The notes below the pieces were generated by a model. That model had not been told where the DNA came from and searched no databases. It saw only the letters and a list, made by a program, of their open reading frames with translations. A stretch of DNA of 64,000 bases from Rugalucina vietnamica (taxonomy: Eukaryota; Mollusca; Bivalvia; Lucinida; Lucinidae). Positions 36,901 through 48,600 of the stretch are shown here, one piece after another. The position numbers were made by a program, and so were the translations under genes. The stretch is from positions 41,943,486 through 42,007,485 of the forward strand of contig OZ024875.1 in the NCBI GenBank assembly GCA_964017185.1, given 5' to 3'. The number at the start of each line of letters is the position of its first letter. Positions within the stretch are counted from its first letter, which is position 1.

Positions 36901-39900
36901 TGTCCTTACTTTTCTTAAATGAGCAACTGCACAAGAAACAGGTGAAAACAAAGCTGCAGATCAGCTGTGCAGTAACTGCACAACTGATCAGTGCCTTTTG
37001 TTTTCACTACACAGATAGTACAATCTATCTTCCTCTTAAATCCAAAATTTGAAGCTTCCAGTCTGCTGCCGAGATTGTACAGGCCGGTTTGTGTCAGACC
37101 TGGTCGGAAACTCAAATTGTTGGTTTTTCTCATGCAGCAGCTTAAATATATTTTCAGTTGTCATCAAGTTAACACTAGCTCAATTTTTTTTCCTATCAAA
37201 GGCAGGTTGAAACTTTCTGAATGCAGCTTTATTTTCATCTCTTTGTTCTGCAGGTCCAACACCAGCAGACCAGAAGCCTGGATCCCGTGTCAGCCCAGAG
37301 AAGGTATCTGGGGAGAGGGGAGCATCCCCCACCCCCCACACCCTGGTATCTGTCCCCAACAGAGATGAGGACATCGACGGCCGGAACTCCTACAGCCGAC
37401 TTGGCAGACTCGCGGACAAGGATGATGTCCTCGGGTCCAATGGAGTGAGTGGTGGGCTGGACTCCCGGGCCAGTAAAGCCAGCTCTAAGAAGTCCAAGGC
37501 CATGTCTATGACCTCCAAGGGGAGGAGTGATCAGACTGGGACGCCGGGGACAAGCAAACCAAAGTCTGCTACTTCAATAAGTAAGATGTCACAAAAATGA
37601 GAAAAATAAAAATCTGGGTTCTGACCAGGTCTGACACAATCCAGGCTGTTCAGCCACACAAAATAGTTTTGTAATGGACTTAAACTACTTAAAGAAAACT
37701 TATGTTAATTAGGTTATCCAACTTTGTAAGGAAGTTGTCTTCAAGCCTTTCCGTATACAATCCAAGTTCTACATTTTAAATAGAAATTTCAGTAAACATA
37801 AAAATGTTTTAAAATGGTCAAACAATGTTGAAAGCATTACGAAAACTTGCTCATGCAATAAACAGATATTTTTTAGCTTTAAAAATTGAAAATTTTCAGC
37901 TGAATTTTTTTTATATTTTTCTTGATTTTGCTCAAAACGTAGATTGTGGATACACGTTAGAACCGCCTCACTGAGGCAGTTCTAACTAGTACCCACAATA
38001 TATGTCTTGAGCAAACATATAAAAAATATCAAAAAATTTTCTATTAAATTTTCTATCTTCTACAGCTGAAAAAATCCGTATTTTGCATGGACATGTTTTA
38101 GTAATGGTCTAAGAGGGAGACTCGTCAAACTAGTCCAACCCTTGATAGAAGACTCAATTTAACAATAAAAGCAGGATAATTCTAGTGTTCTGCTGCTATC
38201 ATTTCAGTTTCCAGTAAAGGTATTGTAGCCTCCCAGAAGGAGGGATTTGTCTCTAGAAAGAGAAATCGCAAGGCAGAGGCACTAGCTCAGAGCCAGGCAG
38301 AAAACATCAAGAAGAAAGGAATATGTCATGTGCCTATCAGGCTGGCTGTACTGTTTTCTGGTAAGAAAAACATTTAAAATGAGAATTTTGAATTTTCAAA
38401 CACTAAATATATATTCTGTAATCTTACTTAAAATTCTGACAAAGAGGCAATTTCTTATTTTTTGAAAAAAAATGCATTGGTTATAGTAAAACAGCAGAGA
38501 CAGAAACATTTTGTTTTTGTTTTGTTTTACAATTTTTATGACAAAATAACACCATAAACATCGAAACTAAGCCTGAAAGAAACCAAGTCTACATATTTTG
38601 GTCATGAGGTATTTTAAAATGCTATTTTAATACTTTAAGGCTTGCAGACGGTAACCAATCGTCTTGAGAACCCAGTACCCGGCGTAGAAGACATGTTTGT
38701 GACCTTGACCCTTGATGGTCCCCTGCTCGATGAGCAACAGAAACAGGAACTGAACCCAATGATTATCAAGCTGCACTCGGTAACCGGCCTCCCAGAGACA
38801 CCTGTATCACATGATGTACTCAAAGAAAGGTGAGTTAATATAAAAGTAGAACTAATCTTGTATAGTGTTAAATCAACGATAGGTCTTGGCCTAAACATTG
38901 GATTTATGGATTTACTATTTTCTCAACCCTCTTGCGCAAGAACCTGTTGTTACCATGTTCCTGTACAAACTGCAAAAGATCTGATTTTATCATTATTTGT
39001 GTGAAAGTATATTATGGGTGTAGCTGCAAATGGAAGCTGCCTCCTGGGCTGGCATCTGCAGAATTTTCTTGGGGTTTCAAAACTATGCTTTGTCTTTCAT
39101 TTCCATGCTACTTCAATGAATTACCCCATTCGCCAGGTGCTTGTCACATGATTTGCTTCTTTGTACATGATTGGATGGATCTTATCTTTTATTGGCTTGC
39201 CGTTTGGGAGCTTGTAAACCCAAGTGATAATATTTTAAGGTGATGCCTATTCTGGCAAAGATTTATGTATAAGATATCATTTAAGTGTACCCTCGCATAT
39301 TTTGATTTAAATCGTTAAATGCTTTTTAAAGTACTGTTTAAGATATTAAGATGTTTGTATTTTAGTCAATTGTCTTAATTACTTTGCCTTTGTTTACTGG
39401 AAATTAGTTATAAGAAACAGAATGTAAGATATTTGTTGTCAATTTCACTATGTTTCAAAACTGACACTTCCAATTTTTGTATGCATGAAAAAATACTTGT
39501 GACAGATTTGTGTATGTTTTTGTCTAAGATCATCTTTATATGTGTTCATTTGTGATTTGCAGAATGTTCACACCATTCGTACACATTGTGGTCTAAATAC
39601 TTTACACTTTCAATTTTCACAAAAACGGCACTAGTTTCCAAATTGTCTTTTTGTGCGGAATTGCTGTTGCTGATAAAAATATAAGTGTGTTGAAGAAAAG
39701 AATGTTTTATCCATGAAGTTATCATGTATTCTACATTCCTAGCTGGCTCATTAAATGAAACTGCAGTCTTTCTTTGCATTTTAATTCTGTAACAGTCAAA
39801 TCTATAAAACTTAATCAGAATTCTGCTAAAAAGCTCAAGCATGCCTAACAGTTTTCCTCAATTTGTATGAAAATTTATCTGTTCTTTGAGATACGTCTTG

Positions 39901-42900
39901 AGAAAATAAGTGTCTTTAGAGATTGTGATCATGTATGACACAAGTTCTGCCAAATGTGACAAAGATTGGAAATAATTGTATCGGAAATAAGTAAATGTAG
40001 ATGCATTATCTGACTCTGAGCAGCAGATAAAAAAGTCTGTATCAGATTGCTTGAATATGATGGCTGATTGGCCTATTGAGCTAGAAATATATTTTGCCAT
40101 GACCTGATTCACATTAAGGTTAGGAATTCCAATAAAGCACAATGTTTTCTTGTTAGATCTGCCAGTATGCAAATCAGATTATTTCTTCGGCGCCAATACA
40201 GGATATTGCATTAAACTTGGCGCCAGTATTTGAGCCGCCTCGTGGGAAATTCAACAATGTGGTTTCTGAACAGGTCAGACACAAACCGGGCTGTAGAAGC
40301 ACAGATGACAGCTAGATGCTTGAAATTTCGGATTTAAGAAGAAGAGGAATTGTACTTTCCGAGTAGCGAAAACAAAGGCGCTGATCAGCTTCGCGGTTAC
40401 CGCGAAGCTGATCTGCGCCTTTGTTTTCGCATATGCGGATTGTTGGTTTTCTCATGAGATGCCAGTATTTGTATTAGAGAGGCGATCCAATAAAAGAGGC
40501 TTAGCTTTCATGAGAAAAGTTTGTTTTATTGATGACAATTGACATGTAGCAGTAGAAAATCTGATGGCAGTCCAAACTCAGATAAGCCTGTTCAAGGACT
40601 AGTGCATTAAGATGCAATTCACATGAGCTGCATCATGAGACAACCTAGCTGTCTTTGGGGTTTCGGAACCAGGTTCTGCTCAAACAAATCGGGCTAGAAG
40701 CTTGAAATTATAGATTTAAGAAGGAAGGGAATATACTACCCATGAAGGAGTTAAACTCTTACTGCACAGCTGATCGGCGTCTTAATTAGATTTCACATAA
40801 TATGAGCCGCCTCATGGGAAAACCAACAATCTGCATAGGCGAAAACAAAGACGCAGATGAGCTTCGTGGTAACCGCGAAGCTGATCAGCACCTTTGTTTT
40901 CGTTACTCGGATAGTACAGTTCCTCTTCTACTTAAGGTTACAGTATGCAATCAGGGGGTAACCATATTCAAATGCATATTTTACTATGTTTATAAGTCAT
41001 AGCGATATTGTTTTATATACCAAATTAAAGGCAAGATTTTGAAGTTTAAGGTGAATGCATTTGTTTTATTGTAAGTTATGAATTAGAGGCTAGAAGAAAG
41101 CTTAAGTTGAATTATGTCATATGTCATGTTTGATGTTTCATCTTCTACATGTTTTGCTATATGTTTTTCCTTTTTCCTTGAAAAGCTTCCCTAACACTAG
41201 ATCATTAAAACGGTATCATGGATTTCAGCTAAAGTTCTTTGAAACTGAGATATTGCATTTTAAATTTTCTGTGACAAAATTGATTGGTCATCCTAAACAA
41301 AACTCCAATTTACTCAGCAACAAATCATAGTAGAAAAAATCTGAGATACCCTTTTGAAGAGAAGACTTCAATCAACACATGTGCCAAATTTCAGTCCACT
41401 GGGATGGATAAGAAAGGAATTGAAATGCTTTGAAGATGAAAGTTCCAACACAAAGTCTACTTTACAAGAAGCCACAAAATTCATTTCATCAATCAAATGC
41501 AAATTTATTCATGATTTGCGGCTTTCTGACATTCAAATTTCTGGTCAGTACATCCCGCAATAGGAAATCTTGAAGGTCATGCATTTGGAGGCGGGCTTTT
41601 GCTAAAGAAAACATGAAAAATTCATAAATACTTATATACTTAACCAATCAGCGAACACTCAAACCGTTAGGCTATTAATCGCCCCCTGTTGTAAATGACC
41701 TCACATTATTACCGGAACATTTTATCTCTGGGGTTCAAAGACTGACCATTACCTCCTTTCAATGAAATGGATTTTGCCAGACACCATGAAGAGGAAATTA
41801 TTTTATTACACTGACCTTTGGCAATTTTGTAATGGTGATGCTGCTATAGAAATGCAGTGAGTCGTGTCATGATAAAACTGGATTTTTGCAAAGGCGAAAA
41901 CAAAAGCCGCAGATCAGCTTGCAGTAACTACTGGTAACACTATTCCACTTTACTTATTAATTTTTGTGAACTTTAATATAAAATGCCACTTTCCTTGTGA
42001 AAACAAAACCATTTATTAATTAGCTAAATAAGCATAATTATATGTTCATCAAAGAGAAATTGAACAGCACCACAAGAAATTCTATTTGCAAAGAAGCATA
42101 TACACTACACATACTTGCATCATGTATGATCATAATGGTCTTCTTGTTTGTTTAGTTGGTTTAAATCTTTATTTCAAGCCTCTAACCAGCTTCTGCAGCT
42201 ACACATGCTATTTTTTTGTAACCATCTCTACACAACAAATCTCAGAATGGTGTTATTTCGCAACAGGGCCTAACTTATCTACTAAGGCTACCTTGTTGGG
42301 AAAGAGCTAGTCCTTCTGCTCTTCGAGTGTGTTGTCGGAAAATGTGTTGTTGTGTTTTATGTATTTTCTTTCCCACCCGCTATGTTGGGGGACTTTAAAT
42401 TTAATTGCATGGATTCCTGGTCCCTCTATTCTTACTTTAGTGATAAACTGGTCATTTACAACAGAAACGATAATAAAAGCAGGTACTGTGAATATGCATA
42501 ATCAAATGATGATTCATTATCTGATGGCTAACAAATTATTATATAATATCCCCATAGGCCCACAACCTTTGAGAATTCAACAATATGCTTACATAAATAA
42601 AAGCCACTGCATAACAAAACAATGCATAACAAAAATAATGACTGTATATAATATAATCTGCTCAACCAAAAGACACTGATCAAACCATTGTAGTCATATG
42701 TAGAGCCAAAAACATCGGCTGTACAGGATGACCAGACCTTTACACAGGATTTGAGTGGTGTTATAAGAAAACTCGATTTAGAAAGTTAGACAAAAGCAGT
42801 TGCAAATCAGGTATGCAACAAAGAATGCTTATTGTTTTCACAAAAAAAAATGATTTTCAATAAATCTTGACCCTTATGTCTGGCTGTTTATCCTTTTGTC

Positions 42901-45643
42901 GAACACAAAAAGTCGGAAAATGTTTTGTTGTGTTTTATGTATTTTCTTTCCCACCCGCTATGTTGGGGGACTTTAAATTTAATTGCATGGATTCCTGGTC
43001 CCTCTATTCTTACTTTAGTGATAAACTGGTCATTTACAACAGAAACGATAATAAAAGCAGGTACTGTGAATATGCATAATCAAATGATGATTCATTATCT
43101 GATGGCTAACAAATTATTATATAATATCCCCATAGGCCCACAACCTTTGAGAATTCAACAATATGCTTACATAAATAAAAGCCACTGCATAACAAAACAA
43201 TGCATAACAAAAATAATGACTGTATATAATATAATCTGCTCAACCAAAAGACACTGATCAAACCATTGTAGTCATATGTAGAGCCAAAAACATCGGCTGT
43301 ACAGGATGACCAGACCTTTACACAGGATTTGAGTGGTGTTATAAGAAAACTCGATTTAGAAAGTTAGACAAAAGCAGTTGCAAATCAGGTATGCAACAAA
43401 GAATGCTTATTGTTTTCACAAAACAAATGATTTTCAATAAACCTTGACCCTTATGTCTGGCTGTTTATCCTTTTGTCGAACACAAAAACGAATAACAAAG
43501 ATTGTTTTTGTGAAACAAAGAATTTCTTGTGATATGACCCATATGCAGTAAACCAGCTTCCATTCCAATAAATAGCATGGAGAGGGGCATTGCTAATGGG
43601 TGCTAAAGAGTTTTACTGACCGTGGATAATTTTATTGACACTGATGGTCATGCTTTGAATTGAAAGCAAAACTAAAGAAGCTCTTTACAGTTATTTTTCT
43701 TAGTTTTTCAGTTTCTAAGCTTATAAGTTATTGTGGAAATTTGAGCCTTTGATATAATGTAGGTACCAAAATAATTTATTTGATGAGAGTGATTTTGTAA
43801 AATGAACAAAATTTCACCAATTATTGCATACTGTATCCTTAAATCCGAAATTTCGAGCTTCTAGCTCTTTTCTGTGCTTGTACAGGCCTGTTTGTGTCGG
43901 ACCTGTTCGGGAACCACATTGTTGGTTTTCCCACGAGGCGGCTCATATGTTGAAAGCAAAAAGACTATATAAAAATATATATTAAAAAAAGTATAAAGTA
44001 TAATAAATGAAATTGTATAATAAATGAAATTAGTCTTCTCCCAAATTGTCCCAGCCTGTAAGGCTGCTCTAGGCGTATGTCAGATTTAGCCTTTAGGTCT
44101 ATTATTTTTTTTTATTTTATATTTGATATTAATGTTCAAATTCACTGGGCCTTTTCGTGATAGTGTGTAGTATTATGTGAGCCACAAGAAAACCGGTCTT
44201 TGGGGTTTCTGAGCAGCTTTGACACAAACCAGCCTGTGCAGCTACAGAAGATGGATAGAGGCTAGAAATTTTGAATTTTGTAAATAGAGACATTGTACTA
44301 TCCATATAGCGAAAACAAAGGCGCTGATCAGCTTTGCAGTTCCTGGCAAATTTCTCGTTTTCTCATGACGCAGCTCATGTAGGAGTTGACATTACAAAAA
44401 TTTAAGTTGTCATGCTTCAGCATTTTCTGAGATTAAAGTAAATTGATTTGTTGAAGACAATCAGATTATTATTTGTCTTATTAGAAATCAATATTATATT
44501 GATAAAGCATATAGCTTGGAAAGAATAGACTGAGTTGCCATATTATAAAACTGAGAAATATGGCAGTAGAGCTTGAACTGAATTCGGATCAATTGTTTGA
44601 TGCTGTATATGTAATATTTCTGATTTAAATACGGTAAAAATTCTATTAAACGCCCTGGCATTTATTCAAAACAGTACCTATAGAATAGAAGGGGATGGGC
44701 GTTTGTTGGAGGCTACACTTTAGGGCATCATTTAAGAATTCATGCATGTTTATAGGAACTGAAACTATTGGTTGATCTTGATCTTTCCTAGAGTAGGTGT
44801 TCGGGTATCCCATGCATTACCAATTATTTGGACGACAAGAGTAAAATAGATTTGTGCGTTATGTGATAAAGAAGCAAAAATTTATTTAGAAATTTACTGC
44901 TTAAAAATGTAGGATTTTTTCTCAACATTTTTAAGTGAGCATTTATTTATAGTGGTTCCTGGAATTCCCAAACTCAAAGATAAAATGGCCATTTTTTGCA
45001 TCTAAATATGGGTATGGGTGTTAAATAGAATTTTTACAGTACCTGTACAATCATTGAGCTGCCAGCTAGAAAACTGGTCTTCAGTGTTTCCTACCAGGTC
45101 CACCACACAACACAAACCAACATGTACAACCACAGAAGAAGGCTAGAAACTTTGAAAGTTTTGGATTTAACAAGATGCGAGATTGTACTACAGTACAGTC
45201 CAGGGGGATTTTCACCAGCCCGCCCACCCCCGCGGAGAGGGGGCCGCAAGAAAAAAGATTAAAATTTTAATATCCACCGCGGAAACGCCCTAGTCGGCGG
45301 GATTGCGGCGTTTCCGCGGCGGGGTAAAGAAGTAGAAATTTTATCGTCCGCGCTTACCTGTATTTTTTGTCTCTAACTTTCCACCGCGGACCCGCGGTGG
45401 AATGAGGATGAATAAGGAAAGTGGGCGGGGCTTGTTTCCAATTTATTGTAATGCATACTTGTACTTAGATCAGAGTTTAAATCTAATTTGATTATTATTT
45501 TTGTTTCATGTATCTTAATTAAAAATACATGTTTTACGATCATAAAGTGTAAATGCATTTCTGTCACGAAAATCCCAGATTCTGCATGGTTGTAGAATCA
45601 CTTCAGTGAAAGATATAAGATATGGTACGATGCACACATACAT

Positions 45644-45676
<33 letters not shown>

Positions 45677-48600
45677 GAGACAGAGAGAGAGAGAGACAGA
45701 CAGACAGACAAAAATCTTATTTTCATGTGACAATAATAGACACAAGGTTAACATAGGTAATTGCTTACCTGTCAATCATTATGACGTCATTACTCTTCAT
45801 TGGGAATCCTCCGCAAACCCGCGGTGGAATTATACAGGTAACGGGAGGATTCTCCGCGGATCCGCCGCAATCCGCGGCGGGATTAAAATATTCCACGGTG
45901 GGATTATAAGCGGACAGGTGAGCGGGATTGTGGGGGGCTCAGAGAAATAGTCCGCGGGGGTGGGCGGGCTGGTGAAAATCCCCCTGGACTGTACTGTATC
46001 TGTGTAGCAAAAACAAAGGTGCTGATCAGCTGTGCTGTTACTGCACAGCTTTTCTGTGGTGGTGTTTGGTCAATTTTTAGCCATATGATGGTCTCTGGCA
46101 AATATGAGCCGTCTCGTGGGAAAACCAACAATGTGGTTTCTGAACAGGTCCGACACAAACCGGCCTGTGCATCTATAGAATATGGCTAGAAGCTTGAAAT
46201 TTCGGATTTAAGTAGAAGAGGAATTGTACTTTCCGAGTAGCGAAAACAAAGGCGCTGATCAGCTTCGAGGTTACCGCGAAGCTGATCTGCGTCTTTGTTT
46301 TCGCCTATGCAGATTATTGGTTTTCCCATGAGGCGGCTCTTATATTCTCAATAAAACTCTTTAATGATAGCTAAAACTGATATAGTTTTCCTGTACTGAT
46401 GTAAATATATTTTTCTCTGTAAAGATTTTGTTACTGAAAATATCTAAATCTCTTTCAGATGCCTACCAGTGCATTGTAAATACTCATTCTTCAACCTGCC
46501 TAGTCACACCAGCCTGAAGAAACAACATGCTCAGAGCATATACTGGGATGACATAAATGTTGTACTAGCAGGTATGTTCAGAGCATATACTGGGATGACA
46601 TAAATGTTGTACTAGCAGGTATGTTTTGATTACAGGCACTATGAACATTTTTATAAAATGAGCCGCCTCGTGGGAAAACCAACAATGTGGTTTCCGACCA
46701 GGTCCGACACAAACCGGTCTGTACAGTCATAGATAAGGGATAGAAGCGTGGAATTTCAGATTTAGGAAGTAGAGGAATTGTACTATCTGTGTAGCGAAAA
46801 CAAAGGCGCTGATCAGCTTCGCGGTTACCGCGAAGCTGATCTGCGTCTTTGTTTTTGCCTATGCAGATTGTTGGTTTTCCCATGAGGCAAATGTTAAAAT
46901 GTTTTGATGTACAAAAACGTTTTTGAGCATTAGGTAGTTGTAACGCTCTCAATCTTCCTTTGAATCAAGCTTTTTACACTTTTAAATTTTTATCAGGAAT
47001 TAGAAGTTATTATACCACAAGTTTTATTGCAAGTTTGACAAAAGACTTGAAATCTATTACAGGAACTGATTTATGTAATATTATATTCAGAGGTCCAGGT
47101 CATTGGTTTACATTGACAAAATATACCACTGTAAAAATTGCAATTGTATTCATCATTTGAGCCGTGACGCGAGAAAACCGGTCTTCGGGGTTTCTGACCA
47201 GGTCTGACTCAAACCAACCTGTACAGTCACAGAAGCAGGCTAGAAGCTTGAAATTTCGGATGTAAGAAGAAGAGAAATTGTACTATCCGTGTAGCGAAAA
47301 CAAAGGCGCTGATCAGCTTCGCGGTTACCGCGAAGCTGATCTGCGCCTTTGTTTTCGCATAGGCAAAAATCAGGTTTTCTCACGATGCGGCTCATTTAGT
47401 GCTTATTCATTCCACATTTGATCAGCCAGAGCTCCGTCAGCATTTGTATAATTCCCGGCTTGAGACAGGATAACACAATATGAGACGCCTCGTGGGAAAA
47501 CTAACAATGTGGTTTCCGAACACGTCCGACACAAACCGACCTGTACAGTCACAGAAAAGAGCTAGAAGCTTGAACTTTCGGATTTAAGTAGAAGAGGAAT
47601 TGTACTATCCGAGTAGCGAAAACAAAGGCGCTGATCAGCTTCGCGGTTCCGCGAAGCTGATCTGCGTCTTTGTTTTCGCCTATGCAGATTGTTGGTTTTC
47701 CCATGGGACGGCTCATATATACCAGAAACAATGATGTATGTTATCATAAGGTAATCTTTCCTCTACAGGGACATTTGAGCAGTCGGAATTCCGTCAGTAT
47801 TTGAATGGTCCCCCGCTTGAGATAGAGTTACATGATAGAGACCGGAAACCAGAGGAGGTGAAACTCAAGGCCTCGTTGTTTGGCGATGATCTCGAGGATG
47901 AGAAAATCAGCAATGTTGGAACTGTTGCTAGTGAGTATTGTCATAGTATAGCTTTCAGAATTTCAGAAATTTTAGCTTAGGTACAGATAATCAGCATTAC
48001 ATCAGGAACACATGTCCAGGAAATGTATACCCCGTAAACTTTTATATAGAAAAACTGGGGTTTGCAGCGGTATACCTAATTTTCTTATTTTTGATCCAAA
48101 ACATACATTGTAGGTACTCGTTAGAACCGCCTATGTTTTGAGCCAAAATAAAAAAAAAAAAAAAAATTTGGTGAATTTTTCAATTTTTACAGTTAAAAAA
48201 AAATCTCTGTATATTGCATCGGCGTGTTTTCGTAATGATCAATTGAAATTTGAAAAGCTCTCACAAGAGTTTCTCATCATGAGAGAAACCAAGAGTTTCT
48301 CACTTTAGTAGATTTTAAATATTGACTGCAGCAATACAAGGTTTACGAGACTGAATATGTCGAAAGCAAGAGTTAAGGTATGTACATGCGGAAATAATTA
48401 TCATAATGGTCTCATGTAATGATATCAGCTGTCAAAAGACTTTGGCAGTTTTGCAGATATGCATGTTACGAGAACAGTGAAATCTTTCCTATGAAAAATT
48501 TTCTTTTGTGCAGTTGGATTGAAAATTGAGTTCCTCTAATCAACAGTTCAAGCACTTTCAAGAAGTGTCCCTTTGAAATATATGTTAGCATCGATACTTT

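Larger units (their letters stand above)
40936..43838. mobile_element. 2.9 kb element with TTAA target duplication (piggyBac- or Kolobok-type ends)
   Basis: TTAA lies at 40932-40935 and 43839-43842. Inverted ends are GGTTACAGTATGCAAT and ATTGCATACTGTATCC (one mismatch over 16 bp). The host site is identifiable because it lies inside a P copy. No transposase frame was found, so it is probably non-autonomous. It contains a 577 bp tandem duplication and a further P fragment. Confidence 0.85.
40801..43948 (+). mobile_element. Family P MITE, copy 14, split by a TTAA insertion
   Basis: The left part 40801-40935 ends CCTCTTCTACTTAA and the right part 43839-43948 resumes TTAAATCCGAAATTTCGAGC. Together they form one normal P copy interrupted by the 40936-43838 element. 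Confidence 0.88.

Noticed and set aside
42329..43257. Two 110-116 codon frames in the 577 bp tandem duplication
   Set aside because: Identical because the DNA is duplicated. Composition is AT-rich with no recognisable motif and no supporting splice or start context.
45606..45950. Frame with [12 protein letters not shown]
   Set aside because: Translation of a GA microsatellite inside a MITE.
46578..47747. Open frames reading [20 protein letters not shown] and similar
   Set aside because: They recur wherever a P-family MITE lies and read through its hairpin. The repeat explains them, and no independent gene is needed.
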